A stretch of DNA of 64,000 bases. Source: Taeniopygia guttata. Taxonomy: Eukaryota; Chordata; Aves; Passeriformes; Estrildidae. Each line of letters begins with the position of its first letter. Within the stretch, counting starts at the first letter, position 1. The position numbers were made by a program, and so were the translations under genes. A model generated the notes under the pieces. That model was not told the DNA's origin. It ran no database searches and worked only from the letters and a program-made list of their open reading frames with translations. The stretch spans positions 4,042,501 to 4,106,500 of the forward strand of contig NC_133050.1 of NCBI RefSeq assembly GCF_048771995.1, written 5' to 3'. Shown here piece by piece: positions 31,284 to 43,650 of the stretch.

Positions 31284-33963
31284 ATGCCGGGCCGGGCCAT
31301 ACCCCCGGCCCGCCCCCGGCCCCGGCCGGGGCTGCCCCGTCCCCGCCCCCGCCCGCCCCGCCGCAGTCTCGCCTCCGCCCGGCTCTGGGCGTGCTGGCGG
31401 TGCCGCTGCCGGGCGGGCATCAGTGCCTGGGGCTGGGCCCTTTGGCTCCGCCTGGCCCGAGCCCGGCCCCGGCGCAGGCTCCGGCCCCGGCCCCGGCCCC
31501 GGCTCCGGCTCCTCCCGGGCCCCGCGGAGGACACACGCGGCACGGCCGCTGCCGCCTCCGCCGCGGCTTCCCCGGCCCAAGCTCCTCTGCTCAGCAGCGC
31601 GGCCGCCGGCCCCGAGCCTCCCGTGTCCCGTTCCCGAGACCGAAGGCCTGGGGATGGCCGGCCCGGGGCGGTTGAGGGGCGCTCGGGGGCCGCTCCTGGC
31701 CCTGGGCCGAGCACTGACAGCCGCGTCCCGCCCGCAGGGAAGGCGCAGGAGGCGCTGCAGCAGCGCTACCGAGTGGGTTCGCTGCTGGGGCGCGGCGGCT
31801 TCGGCAGCGTCTTCGCAGCCACGCGGCTCTCGGACGGTGCCCCGGTGAGCGGTGGGGCCGGCGGCGGGCGCAGGAGGAGTAGGAGGAGAAGGAGGAGGCG
31901 GAGGAGGAGGAGGAGGAGGAGGAGGATGGAGGAGGATGGAGGAGGAAGAGAAGGAGGAGGAAGAGAAGGAGGAGGAGGAGGAGGAGGCAGAGGGGGAGGA
32001 AGAGAAGGAGGAGGAGGAGGAGGAGGCAGAGGAGGAGGAAGAGAAGGAGGAGGAGGAGGTGGCGGAGGAGGAGGAGGAGAAGGGAGGAGGAGGATGGGGC
32101 TCGGCAGGGCGGGCGGCGAGCTGAACCCGGTGGTGCCTTTGGTTTGCAGGTGGCCATCAAAAGGGTGCCACAGAACCGCATCCGGCACTGGGACGAGCTG
32201 GTGAGTGAGCGGGGCCAGCGGGAACAGCCGGGCCGTGCCGGGCGGGGATGAGGTGAGGCCTGGCATGGGGGAAGCCACCAGGACCCCTCGATGGGGAGCG
32301 GGCGTGGGGCCAGCGCAGGGCGCAGAGCATCCCGGGCTGGCTGAGGGGTTCCCAGCCCTGGCAGGACATCAGTCCCACTGGTGGCACCATGGTCCTCCCG
32401 CAGCCTGAAGGCACCAGCGCACCCCTGGAGATCGTGCTGCTGGACAAGGTGTCCACTGGCTTCTCTGGTGTGGTCCAGCTGCTGGAGTGGCTTGAGCTCC
32501 CCAACAACATCGTGATGGTGCTGGAGCGGCCGGAGCGGTCTCAGGACCTCCTGCATTTCATTGGGGCACGGAGGTTCCTGTCTGAAGAGGTGGCACGGCA
32601 GCTGTTCCGTCAGGTGCTGGAGGCCGTGCGGCACTGCACCAGCCATGGGGTCCTGCACCACGACATCAAACCAGAGAACATCCTGGTTGACCTGGCCACT
32701 GGCCAGGCAAAATTGATCGACTTTGGCTGTGGCACCTACCTGCAAGACACAACCTACACTCACTTTGCAGGTGAGCCCGGGCAGGGGTGTGCTCCCGGTC
32801 CCGCCATCTCATGGCCCAACATCTCATAGGCCAAGCTGGGTGTGGCAGCGAGGATTCTCCCTTTTGCTGCCAGTCAGGGTACTGAGCCTTCCCCTGAGTT
32901 TCTATTGAGCGGGGCTGGGTGGGGAGGCATCTTCCAGGCCCACTGGCAGCCTTTGCCCACCACTCTGCCTGGGGCTGGGGTTGGAGCAGCAGCAGCCAGC
33001 CCGACAAAAGCACCCGTGGGTGGGGGTAGCATAGGAGGGAGCCAGAACCAGTGCACCAGCCAGTTTGGTGTGCAGGTGAGAGGAAGGGCTTGGGCTGCTC
33101 CACTCACCTTGTTTGCCTTGGCTTCATAATATTTTTAGGGCACTGCAGGCAGGGAGGATAAGGAGATGATTTTTCCCCCAGCCCTGAGTGGGTTTTTGCC
33201 TTGCATGTCACGGTCAGGCCTTGCCGGGGCTTCTGCTGCCCTCTTCCAACACCAGTGGCTTCTTGTCCAGCCCTGAGTTTGTACACATGTCCCAGGTGCT
33301 GGCGAGAGTGCAGCAGTCGCCCCGTGTGCCACTGGGGCGGCCCCTGCACGCCCAGGGATGCTGGGGCCAGGCTCTGGAAGCAGCAGCATCCCCCTGATGA
33401 ACTCCATCTGTATTCCATAGGAACACTGTCATACAGCCCCCCAGAATGGACCCACTTGGGCTGGTACCATGGCGAGGCAGCAACGATCTGGTCCCTGGGC
33501 ATCCTGCTGCACCAGATGGTCTGTGGGCAGCACCCTTTCAGGAGGGGCCGGAAGATCAGCTGGGACCATCAGCTCTCGCTGCCACAGCGGCTCTCTCCAG
33601 GTGGATCCTCATCTCTGGCCACGGGGGAATACCAGTGCTGGGAGACAGCAGCAGCTCGTGAGCATCTCGCTCTGGCAGCCGCTGAGGAGGTGCCACATGT
33701 CCTGCTCTCCTGCTCTCCTCCACAACAGGGAATTGATGGGAAAGTTTAGGCACAGCTCTGAGCACAAAAGCAGCATGGCCTGGGCATGGGAAGAGTGGGG
33801 CAAAGCAGACAGGAGCCTTCTCTAGCTGACCGGTGGTTTCTGGTTTCTCTGCCCAGAGTGCCAAGTTCTTATCAGGTGGTGTTTATCCATGCACTTCTTG
33901 GACAGACCTTCATTAGAAGACCTGTTCTATGATCCTTGGATACAGGATATTCACCTGCCATAG
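31284..33963 (+). CDS. PIM-like serine/threonine kinase, intact
   Basis: The exon borders match the PIM1 pattern: kinase exons 31738-31844, 32150-32200, 32404-32770, 33421-33600 and 33857-33963 (TAG), all in one frame. The 5' part from [11 protein letters not shown] (ATG 31,284) is an extremely Arg/Pro-rich frame that may be read through or spliced to 31,738. Kinase motifs are: Gly loop [14 protein letters not shown] lysine, a Glu in EIVLL, catalytic loop HHDIKPEN (His replaces the usual Arg of HRD), LIDFGCG, and SPPEW in place of APE. The C-lobe shows [14 protein letters not shown] and ends [13 protein letters not shown] kinases are constitutively active cytoplasmic/nuclear kinases that promote survival and growth. 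PIM-like genes are multiplied in songbirds. HRD to HHD is odd, but Lys, Asp and DFG are kept, so activity is possible. Confidence 0.85.
31868..32095 (+). repeat. (AGG)n purine tract in PIM-like intron
   Basis: About 230 bp of almost pure A/G with GGA/GAG triplets and AGAAGG interruptions lies in the intron after the Gly-loop exon. It gives spurious Glu- or Gly-rich open frames. Confidence 0.9.
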
Positions 33964-34238
33964 AAAAAGGGAGAGAGCCACATGCACACTTTGCTCCAGG
34001 GCCCTGGTAAGTTACAGGTCCACACACGCCCTGGCAATCAGAAGCAAGGAAACCCAGACTTTTTTCCCTGCCTGTGTCAATGCACTGGGATTGTTGGGTG
34101 GGAACACGCAGCCCTTGTGCTGGAGCTGAGCTGCTCTGCCCAGCTCTGGTGGCTGCCATCCGAGCTGGTTTTGCTTGTCCTGCTTCCCTGACAGCTGGGG
34201 CCCTGGGCAGAACCCTGACAGCCTGGTCTGACCCCCAG

Positions 34239-35097
34239 GGAAGGAGAAGGAGTCCTTAGAGAAGCTGTACCAGGTGGGGCTGCTGCTGCTGCTGGAGACA
34301 GCGACGACAACATCAAGGATGACAACCTCTTCCTCAACCTGGCCACTGGCAGCTGAAGATGATGGACTTGTGGTACCGTCTTCAAAGCCAGGCTCCACAG
34401 CGAATTCACAGATGAGTCCACAGCTGGGGAAATGCTCCCAGATTTGGGCATTGCTCAGACTGGCTGGGAACAAAAGTTTCTCCCTTTGCTGGGGCAGATG
34501 CAACTTCAGTCGGCTGCCCAGCTGCTTTTTGGCAGGGCTGGGGGCGTGGGCTGGGGTGGATACAAGATGGGAGTTGGCTCCTGGCCCTGCCAACAGCCCC
34601 CAGCACCCAGCATGGCCTGGGCTGGGGCTGGGGCTGGGGCTGGGGCAGCCAGCCCGGCACAGAGAAACCCCCATGGCGGGAGCAGAGGTGGGACTCCAGA
34701 ACCTGTGCAGGGGCTGCTTTGCTTTGCGGGCAAGGAAGGGCTTGGGCTGCTCCACTGCCCTTGTTTGCTTTGGGATCACCGTTATTTTGGGGGGCAGTGT
34801 AGGAGGGAAGAGAGAAAGTGTGGCCTTCTCTCCCCCATGGGTGGGATTTTCCCTAGCATGTAGGGGTTGGGCCTTCCTCAGACCTCTGACAGAGATAAGA
34901 GTTTTTTTCTTGTTTCCCCTTGTCTCTAATCTCTTTTCAACAGTTTGTTGTTTGTTTTTCTAGAGGAAGCGTTCTATGTAAGGTCCAGTCGGGATTGGGA
35001 AGTGCCTGGGAGCAGCTGCAGCGTGGATGGGCCGTGCCCTTGGAGAAGGCTGAGGACATCGTTTGGGACCAGCTTTTCTCCCAGCGGAGGATGGCGT
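34239..35097 (+). pseudogene. decayed tandem copy of a PIM-like kinase gene
   Basis: After a CCCCCAG acceptor, 34,239-34,280 encodes GKEKESLEKLYQVG, the start of the PIM kinase domain. It then jumps to a catalytic-loop-like stretch (IKDDNLFLNLATG), skipping the Gly loop, lysine and helix C. Frameshifts follow around the DFG position. At 35,020-35,097 a piece of the next kinase exon remains (KAEDIVWDQLFSQRRM), ending with TGA before GTGAGT. The intron sequence at 34,600-34,800 resembles 32,940-33,130, and 35,130-35,384 resembles 33,640-33,856, so this arose by genomic tandem duplication and not retroposition. The last exon is not recognisable. Its N-terminus (GKEKE) is closer to canonical PIM1 than the intact neighbour. 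Confidence 0.7.
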
Positions 35098-36601
35098 GAG
35101 GTGAGTCCCCGTCTGCTTGGCATGGTGGGATCAGAGCTTTTGGGAGACAGCAACAAGCACAAGGAGGCTCCTGCTCTGGGCAGCTGCTGAGGGCTGGAGG
35201 TGCCGTGGCTGGCTGCAGGCTGGGAATGTCCTGCCCTCCTGCTCTGCTCCCAAAGGCAGCAGTGATGGGCAGCTCTGGGCACAGCTCTGGGCACGGCCAG
35301 CATGGCCTGGGCTCTGTGGGCAGCTGGGACAAGGGGACAGCAGCCTTCAGCTGACGGGCGCTTTCTGGTTTCTCTCCTTGCAGCCAGGCTCTGCGGGTGC
35401 TGAGGCTGCTCTGGGCTCTGCCAGGGCTCTGCTGGGCTCTGCCCCGGGCACAGCTGGGCTGGCTGTGCCCTCACATTGCTCTGACAGCTTTGCATCAGAC
35501 GAGCCCGTTGGAGCACAGTGCCTGAGCTTTCTGCTTTGGCAGGTGAGTGAGACTCCCCTGCAGGCCAGGAGATTGCAGCTGGGGACACACATCCAATTGG
35601 CAAGGACCCAAACTCCCCATAGTCCCAGCTGAACCCCTGGATCTCCGCAGGAACGCCTGGATCTCCACTATTCATTCTTCATTTCTTTTTGGCTGGAAGT
35701 GTGCGGTTGCATCTTTTTCCTCCTCTAGAAGTGCCACGAGTGGGCCAAAGCTGGCAAGTGAGCCGTGTTCCTGAGGCAGTGCAGTCTGGAGCTGATGGAT
35801 GGAGAATTGCCCTTCCCACTTCCAAACCAGAGCAAAAAGCCGTAAGTGGGATTTTTCATCCGTAAGAAACCCCTGACAATTTCAGAGGGAATGTGCAGCT
35901 CATTCCCAGAGTGAGAGGGAAGGTAATCTTCTAAAGGATTTGGGGTTTGACAGAGTTGAGATTCCCAGTCCTGCCTGGAGCTGGAAGGGCCCCAATCAAT
36001 TTCCTATTGCTTCGACCACAATTTAAAATAAGAATGTTGGAAACAAACCCCAAAAACTGTAAAAAAGGCTGCTGAGGTCAGTAAGATGGATCCATGCCAT
36101 CAGCACATTTACAATGTAAATAAGTGAGTTCTCTTTTTAAAAAGATCATTTACCTCTTAATGCAAAGTTACAGAAGTTGTTTCACTAACACTTGGATTTT
36201 ATTTGTATCTTTTACAATTCATCTAATTGTATTTTTTTTCTTTTTCCTTTTTTTTTCTTTAAGCAGAGGTCCTGGCCCTCTTCCAGCCAAAAGGGAAAGG
36301 GCCCCACCAAGCCTTGTTACCCACAGACAACATGGTAAAGCTGAACACTAAAGGACCTTGGGGGCATTAATCTGGAATTAAAAAGTTGCCAGCTCCATGG
36401 ACAACAGAATTATTGTTCCTAACCTGAATGACATTGAGCAAAAAGAATGAAGAACGGTGTCACTAAAGTACTACTGATGTTTGCCAAAACACCTCCAGAG
36501 TTTCACCAAGGCATCAGTCATCAAAATGTTTTGAAAATTTAAAGACCAAGGTAGCCAAAGCACACAGTGTCACTAATTGCTGGGTATGTTCTCAGCTGAA
36601 G

Positions 36602-37527
36602 TTGGGAGGAATGGGGTTCCCTTGGAGGGCCCACCCTGTGGGGTGGCCAGAACTCTGTCAATGGGCTCTGCCTCGTAACGGAGTCAATGAAGGGACAGTT
36701 AGAGAAACCTGTGCTGTGGGACACGGGAATACAACGATCAGTGTGACAGGATTCACTCAGATTTCCCCTCAGGAGAAACCAAACCCTGTTACAGTTATAG
36801 AGGCTACAGTGTCAGAAGATTCCTGTGCTTTACCATCACTCCCAATGTCAGTAGAACTTGGGGTGCTGCAGCTGGTCAGTGTCAGTGTCACACCGCTCCC
36901 AGCTGCAGGGCCCCCATTTAGGGTCCTTCAGCAACGACCACACGGAAGACTTAGGGCCCAGAGAACATTTTCCACCCAAAGAGTGCCTTGGGTTTCCGAA
37001 AGCAAAGGATTCTGGTTCACCCGGTGCCCCATGTGCGCTGCCCCGCCCCGTGGAGTTGACATGAATGAGCTGAATGGATTATTAGAAGAGATAGTAAATG
37101 ATACTCTTAAAATGTCCAATAGCGCATTGGATTATTAGAAGAGGTAGCAAATGATACTGTTGAAATGCCCATTAGCACAATCTATGAGCTCCAACAAACA
37201 CAAATGGGGACTCCAGAGAACCACATGGCCTTGGATTATCTGCTTGCTGGCCAAGGAGGAACCTGGGCTATCAGGGGACAGGGATGTTGCACTGCTAGCA
37301 GTGATGGGTTTGAAGGCCAACAGTCAGGAATCACCTTGACAGAAAGAGCAGTAGAAGAGTGGCAGAAAGAAGAAAATTCTTCTTGGTGGGATTGGCTTCA
37401 TGGCTGCCAAATTAGAGGCTGCTGTGAAATGCATTGGTGGCAGGGCCTGTCATCATTGCAGTGTGTGCACTTGGTGAGTTGCTGTGACACTTTGTGCTGG
37501 GAAGTGGAGTATTGGGACCTTTCTTAA
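36602..37527 (+). pseudogene. degenerate retroviral env remnant (second element)
   Basis: Two overlapping-in-homology frames, 36,602-37,138 and 37,165-37,527, are separated by a stop and a frame change. The second contains ALDYLLAGQGGTW and later GQGCC, which resembles the transmembrane subunit of gamma-type Env just before its CX6CC motif. The first Cys of that motif is replaced by Trp. A WWDWLHG stretch follows, as in membrane-proximal regions. The upstream frame holds NTTISVTG-type glycosylation sites and may be surface subunit. A ~55-bp tandem duplication (ATTAGAAGAGRTAGYAAATG) at 37,080-37,165 lies at the break. No gag or pol was seen nearby, so only the 3' part survives. It is clearly different from and older than the 21.5-29.7 kb provirus. 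Confidence 0.6.
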
Positions 37528-37689
37528 AAGAGACAGTCTCAAGAAAAGAGAGGCATTTGATAAATAACAGAGAATAGCAACTATTTAGGCATGTTTTAAA
37601 AGGAAGGTGAATAGCTCTGAGTAATGAAGTTAAACTGCACTTAATTGTAGAACAAGAGGAGATGCCTTTATGCCTAATACCTAAATCTA

Positions 37690-38470
37690 AGCTGTGTTAC
37701 TGAAAGAATTGCTACAAAGGTTGTAGTTGATTGTAGGTCTCAGGACCGATCAAAGTACCAAGGCCTGAACAGGTTGTGATCAAGGCCTGAACAGGCCCTG
37801 AGGCAAAGCTCACCTCTAGATGAACCTTCCAAGCAAATGTTGTATTTGTATCCACTCATTAAGGAAGCATGATTAACAACACGATCAATGCATGTGTTCC
37901 TTGATAAAACACGGATTTATCTTTCTGTATTTAGAAACAGACAAGGCCCCATCTGGCCTTGTTTGGGGGTGAAGGATCAAAGTCAACTCCCTTGGTTCCT
38001 CCTTCAGCCCTGGCCAGGCTTTGGGAGAAAGCAGTCAGGAGAATGAAAGCAGATGCTCTCGCAGTGGCAGTGATGACAGCTTGTTTGTTTAACAGTGTAA
38101 AAGCTGGGTCCTCTCACAGCTTTGGGCTTGGAGCCTCATTGCTTGCAGAGGTGGAGGCACCTGCAGGAATTCCCAGTGTCTGGGAGTGGCTCTCCAGTCC
38201 TTGGCTTCCCCCAGCTGATGTGTGGCTGTGGATGATGGTAAAGCCTGAGGCTAACTGGTGATGGATCTTTCCTTAATCACTCCAGGCAATCTCTGGTAGC
38301 AATGACTGGATGCATTGCTGAGCTTCTTTTGTAATGCTTTGCTAATGATGATGTGCTTTGCTGAGCTTATCCTTTTGTAATTCTTTGCAGCTGTGCATGA
38401 TATAAATGACACAATTCCTTCAGTTGGTGTCTGTGTCTTTGGTGCTGACCCTGCCCACTGGTGAAACAGG
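37690..38470 (+). mobile_element. possible 3' LTR of the second retroviral remnant
   Basis: This lies just downstream of the env remnant. It starts near TGTTACTG and ends near a TCAGTTGGTGTCTGTGTCTTTGGTG stretch typical of an LTR 3' end, with ATATAAATGAC at about 38,400. The boundaries are inferred, and there is no second LTR to compare with. Confidence 0.3.
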
Positions 38471-39454
38471 GCCCCCTCCAGCCTAGAGTGTTACCTAGGA
38501 TGAGAAAAGCCATCACTCCAAATGTCCCCCCTTCCTCCTTGTTCCCCCCACTTTATACCCTGAGCATGATGCCTGCCCTATGGTCTGGGGTATCCCCGGG
38601 GTCAGTGGGGGTCACCTGTCCTGGCTGTGTCCCCTCCCAAGCTCCCCCGCAGCCCCAGCCCCTCTCCAGCGTGGCCAGAGGAGGGGCAGGCCAGGCTTTG
38701 GCTCAGTGGGAGCTCAGCAAGAACAAAAGCATCTCTGTGTGCCCAGCCCTGTGCTCAGCACCCGGCCCAGCAGCAGCTCTCAGTGAATGCTTGTGAATGG
38801 AGTCCTCCCTCCTTTGTCCAGGTGGTTTCAACATTGTGTTGCAATCCCTGTCGCTGGCTTGTGTGTTTTTAAAAACTTCTTAGAAGAGTATCTTAACAGT
38901 ACATAATGATAAAATATATGACAATTTTATTTGCACGAATTGTCATATCCATATAGCTGCATCTTTTAATAATTTTGACTATGTTTAAATGAGATCACCA
39001 AGAGAGACTATAGCTCTGCACAGACATGTGCAGGCATGCCTAGGAATTTGGCTTGCCTGCAGTTTATCTGTCCCAGTTAAAGGCAGATGCAGCCTTTTGC
39101 TTCCATGGACATTGATGAGCTGGTAGATGTGCTAACAGGGAGAGAGCTCAACCACAGCAACTGGTCCTGATCTAATCACACACATTCTTACAGTGCTGTT
39201 TGGCTCCAACATGCCCAACTGCAGGAATATTTTCAGTTTTCCTTCCTACCTCCTTGGACAGGGATCACCCAAGTTTGGGTAATCAAGCCGTTTGCAGTTT
39301 GCCACTTCTCCCCAGTCTGTGGCTAAAGAGGGGAATTACAGGATGGGAAAAGTGGCTTAGGCTGCAATTCTGCTTTGCAGATGAGAAGGAGCTTCCCTGG
39401 AGTACCTGCAAACATACTGGGAATGCTGGTGAGTGGCTCAGAAAGCCCGGCAGG
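38471..39454. other. non-coding stretch
   Basis: GC-rich to about 38,850, then AT-rich. No exon, RNA gene or clear repeat was recognised. Confidence 0.4.
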
Positions 39455-40098
39455 TACTGAAGCCTCCATCCCTTCCTCCCTCCCTCCCTTCCTCCCTCCC
39501 TTCCTCCCTCCCTTCCTTTCTCCCTCCCTCCCTCCCTCCCTCCCTCCCTCCCTTCCTTCCTTCCTTCCTTCCTTCCTTCCTTCCTTCCTTCCTTCCTTCC
39601 TTCCTTCCTTCCTTCCTTCCTTCCTTCCTTCCTTCCTTCCTTCCTTCCTTCCTTCCTTCCTTCCTTCCTTCCTTCCTTCCTTCCTTCCTTCCTTCCTTCC
39701 TTCCTTCCTTCCTTCCTTCCTTCCTTCCTTCCTTCCTTCCTTCCTTCCTTCCTTCCTTCCTTCCTTCCTTCCTTCCTTCCTTCCTTCCTTCCTTCCTTCC
39801 TTCCTTCCTTCCTTCCTTCCTTCCTTCCTTCCTTCCTTCCTTCCTTCCTTCCTTCCTTCCTTCCTTCCTTCCTTCCTTCCTTCCTTCCTTCCTTCCTTCC
39901 TTCCTTCCTTCCTTCCTTCCTTCCTTCCTTCCTCTTTCCCTTTCTCTCTCTTTCTCTTTCTCTTTCTCTTTCTCTTTCTCTTTCTCTTTCTCTTTCTCTT
40001 TCTCTTTCTCTTTCTCTTTCTCTTTCTCTTTCTCTTTCTCTTTCTCTTTCTCTTTCTCTTTCTCTTTCTCTTTCTCTTTCTCTTTCTCTTTCTCTTTC

Positions 40099-40132
<34 letters not shown>

Positions 40133-40230
40133 CCTTTCCCTTTCCCTTTCCCTTTCCCTTTCCCTTTCCCTTTCCCTTTCTCATTCTCTTCCCTTCCCTT
40201 TCTTTCCTTCTTTCCTTCCTTCTTTCCCCA
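39455..40230 (+). repeat. ~770-bp polypyrimidine microsatellite block
   Basis: The block has four parts: TCCC/TTCC mix (39,465-39,550), pure (TTCC)n for about 380 bp (39,551-39,932), (CTTTCT)n for about 190 bp (39,940-40,131), then (CCCTTT)n to 40,180 and mixed C/T to 40,226. The minus strand is pure purine and yields fake Lys/Glu/Arg frames. Confidence 0.97.
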
Positions 40231-43200
40231 GATAAAACTCACTTTCAGATCTGATCATCTTTTATTCCTTTCCTCCTTCTCCCTTCTAGACTCTTTACAG
40301 TTTGTCCCTAGACATCTTGTTGAAAAGCTTCAGAACAACAGGAGTGGTATCACAGGCAGAGCATGGGGATCAGCCTCTGAGTCTTGCCTACCCTCTTCTA
40401 CCGCTTTTCTCCTTTCCTACAGCCCAAAGTGAGAATTCTAATTTTTGGCAACAGTATCTCGTTGATTTTTATAGTCTGACATTTTCCTTATCCCTTAATT
40501 CTTTGCCTGAGTTCTGCTGCTGCACCACACAAGCTCCCTTTATCGCTGAGCATTCTCCACTTGTCTCTATCAGATGTCAAGCTATTGATTCGGAGGTGAT
40601 GTCAAGGTCATTTGGGATTCTGACACTTTCCTTGAGAGTTCTCCTTGGGAATGCTTGGAGATTTTGGTGACTTTTGGCCAGACACAAATGTCCTAGTTAT
40701 GTTCTATTTCCTCTTGACAGCTGTACCAGGGAACAATGTTTTAATGGGAATAATTTAAATTTTTAATATGTCGGTCCCTGAATAAAGAATGTTCAAGACT
40801 GAGAAATTCTAAACACTATCATACTTAATGCAATCCTTATCCTACCCTATCTCTTCTTTCTCTTGGATTTTGAAGATCAAAGGAATGATTTATTCACAGT
40901 CTTTGTAAGTGAGTGCTAGCAGTTATGTTCAATGTGCTAATCATGTGCTGCAGCAAAGCAGAAATGGAAACTGGACTATCTGCAAATGTTGCCTCTTTTT
41001 TCCCCCATGCCTTCTGATTACTCTGTGGATGCAGCATCCCACAAAATATGTGAAGTTTACATAGAGAGCAACAGACAGAACAAGTTTCAACAAGAATTCC
41101 TTTCTTCCTGGCTGAAGTGTACAAACCCAGCAACTGTGCTCCCAACACAAGCTGCAGTTTCCATGCCTCCTGTACATGTGCTTGTGTTTTTGTGGGGCTT
41201 TTCAAAACAAACTGGGCTGAATCACACTGCAGGAGCTTCCCAGGCTGTGTCCTTGGCCAAGCCTGGAACAGCAGACTCACACCAAAACCTCTTGCCTGCA
41301 GGCAGGTAGGGACAGCAATTGTTTACTCACTTGCACGAATCATGAGGGGGTTTTCCCTTCACTTTATAGTTCCATATGGTGATGCTTCTCCTGTTGGGCA
41401 CTCTCAGCCTCTTCTCATGCACCCAAACTGCCTCCAGGAGCGCATCCTCCATCCTCTGACCCACCCCAGCCACCTTTGGGCATGAGATCCTGCTCACCAC
41501 TCCCACTCCTGTTCCCTTCTCTGGAGCCACATTCATCCTGCCTATCACACCGTCCTGCACTTCCACCTAATTTTGTATCCCGACTTTTAATTGTGGCAGG
41601 TGGGCCAGAATTTCTATGCGAGAGACAGAAGAAGTGACCCAAGAGATCTCCAAGAGACACAAAAAGTGTGTCTTGCTCTGACAGTCAGCTGAAGGATTTG
41701 CTCTCCCAGTGCCTGCATTTCCCAGAACACACCCCAGCCTCTCCAGGCAGTGATTTTCCCACATCCCAAACCCCTCACTGTCCATTTCCAGCTCTCCCAG
41801 GAATTAGGTCCTCGTGGCACTCGTACCCCAGGTACCAAGACAGACAAAACCAGCCAGCATTGACAGGTTTGGTTTCGTTCCAAGGGGTAATTTCTGTTCT
41901 TTTTCTAACATCTACATCTCCAAGGATTTAATCTATACTCCTGTGGGTCTCAGATTCAGTCAAAGAGAGAAATGGAGAGTTTCTAGCCAGGCAGAAGCCT
42001 GGGAAAGAGTTGGGAAAGAATGTAAATAAAAGAGCGGTGTATTTTGAATAAACCAGAGTTTTACTCTCAGCAGTCTTCTGAGTCAGTCTTCTCATTCCCG
42101 TCCTGCCTCGACAGCGACATACTCCTGAAGCAACTGATGACCACACAAAACGTTCATTTTACAGGAGGTCCCGCTCTGCCCTTGGAATTCCTTGGAAAAA
42201 ATCCACCCTCACCCAAACCTGGTCTTCCTCCTCCAGGCAGTTTTTCTTTAGTTCAAAAAAAAAAAGGTTATTTTATGGAGCCCTGGACAACTGCAGGTGA
42301 AAGTACTGCAGAGAGGGCAGCTATAAAAAAAAATGTTTTTAATATTTAAAGGACCATAAACAGAAAAAAAAAAAAAAAAAAGAGAAAAACACCCCAGTTG
42401 TTCCAGTTTTCCATCAAACTGTGAGCAGCATCCTGCACCTGTGGGTACAGACCAACCTTCATTATGACAACTCTGTGAAAGTGCATTCGGGTCATTTTGT
42501 AATAGCTGTGTCACAGTTACATTATCAACAAGTACAAGCAGAAATGGATTTTTACAGCCTGGAGATTAAATTACACGCCCTCCCCTTGCTACCTCTCTCA
42601 TGAAAATCCCCGTTACAAACAGCAGGTGCCTAAGAACACAAATCAAGGTGGTGTTTGGTCAGGTCTGTTGACAAATACTACCCAAATATCAACCCCAAAC
42701 CTCAGCGGGCAGCAGAGGGAGGTCACCTCCCTGTCAAGGAAAAGCAGGCAGTGAATTGCAGCCAGCTTTGAACACAGCTGCTCTCAGGAAATATTCCCGG
42801 GATCAGCCCTCCTGACCCTTTGTTATCTCACCCGCCCACATCTTATCTGGGACTCTGCACTCCCACATTTACATGCAGCATTCCAAGTCACTCCTCCCAA
42901 ACCAGCTCCTTATCAGCCCTGCCCTGGCTCACAGGTGGCTCTGCTGTCCTTTATGTCCCTCCCCGCTCTGGGGGTGCCACCACAGCCGGGCTCCACCTGA
43001 GGAGAGGCTCAGGATAAAGCAGAGGGGTGACGGTGACAAGGCCCAAGTGCTGGGAGGTCACGGCCAGCACCTGCTGATGGCACAGAGAGGGATCCTCCCC
43101 TTCAGCTCACCCAGGAACTTTCCATCCCCAGCCCAGAGAGGGAGCAAGGACAGTCACGAGCCATCTGTGACCCGGCGAGTGACGGCCTCGGTGACACCAC

Positions 43201-43574
43201 TGGAGAATGTGGCAAAATGATTTGCTGCTGAATGAAACCCAGAGAGAGCTCGGGAACACCTTCACCCGGGGGTCACCCAAAAAACTCATGTGGGGGGATG
43301 AATCCCAGAATCCCGGAGTGGGGCAGGGCTAAGGGAGCACAGAGGCTCAGCTGGTGCCACCCCAGGGCCATCCCGAGCACAGGGCACAGCGGGGTGTGCA
43401 CAGGGCTCTGGAATATCCCCAGCCAGGGAGGACCCACAGCCTCTCTGGGCTCTGCTCCAGTGCCCACAGGGAAGTTCTGCCTCCTGGGCAGGGAATTGCC
43501 GGGCTCAGCCCTGCCCGGGGCTCTGGGGCCATTGCTGGGCCTGTAGCAGGGCCTGGGGCTGCTCTGCCCTCCTG

Positions 43575-43650
43575 CACACAGGGACGGACAGGGATGGACA
43601 GGGACACTCAGGGACACCCAGGGACACTCAGGGTCACAACAGGGTCACCC
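43575..43650 (+). repeat. short (CAGGGACACT)n-like minisatellite
   Basis: Units such as GACAGGGA and CTCAGGGACACC are repeated about six times with variation, directly left of the CR1-like piece. Confidence 0.6.

Noticed and set aside
30918..31714. Long antisense and alternate frames over the PIM-like 5' exon
   Set aside because: The extreme GC content removes stop codons in all frames; only the frame continuing into the kinase motifs is supported.
39283..40254. Long open frames on both strands rich in Lys/Glu/Arg or Phe/Leu/Pro/Ser
   Set aside because: They are translations of tetra- and hexanucleotide repeats; repeat lengths divisible by three or lacking stops keep all frames open.
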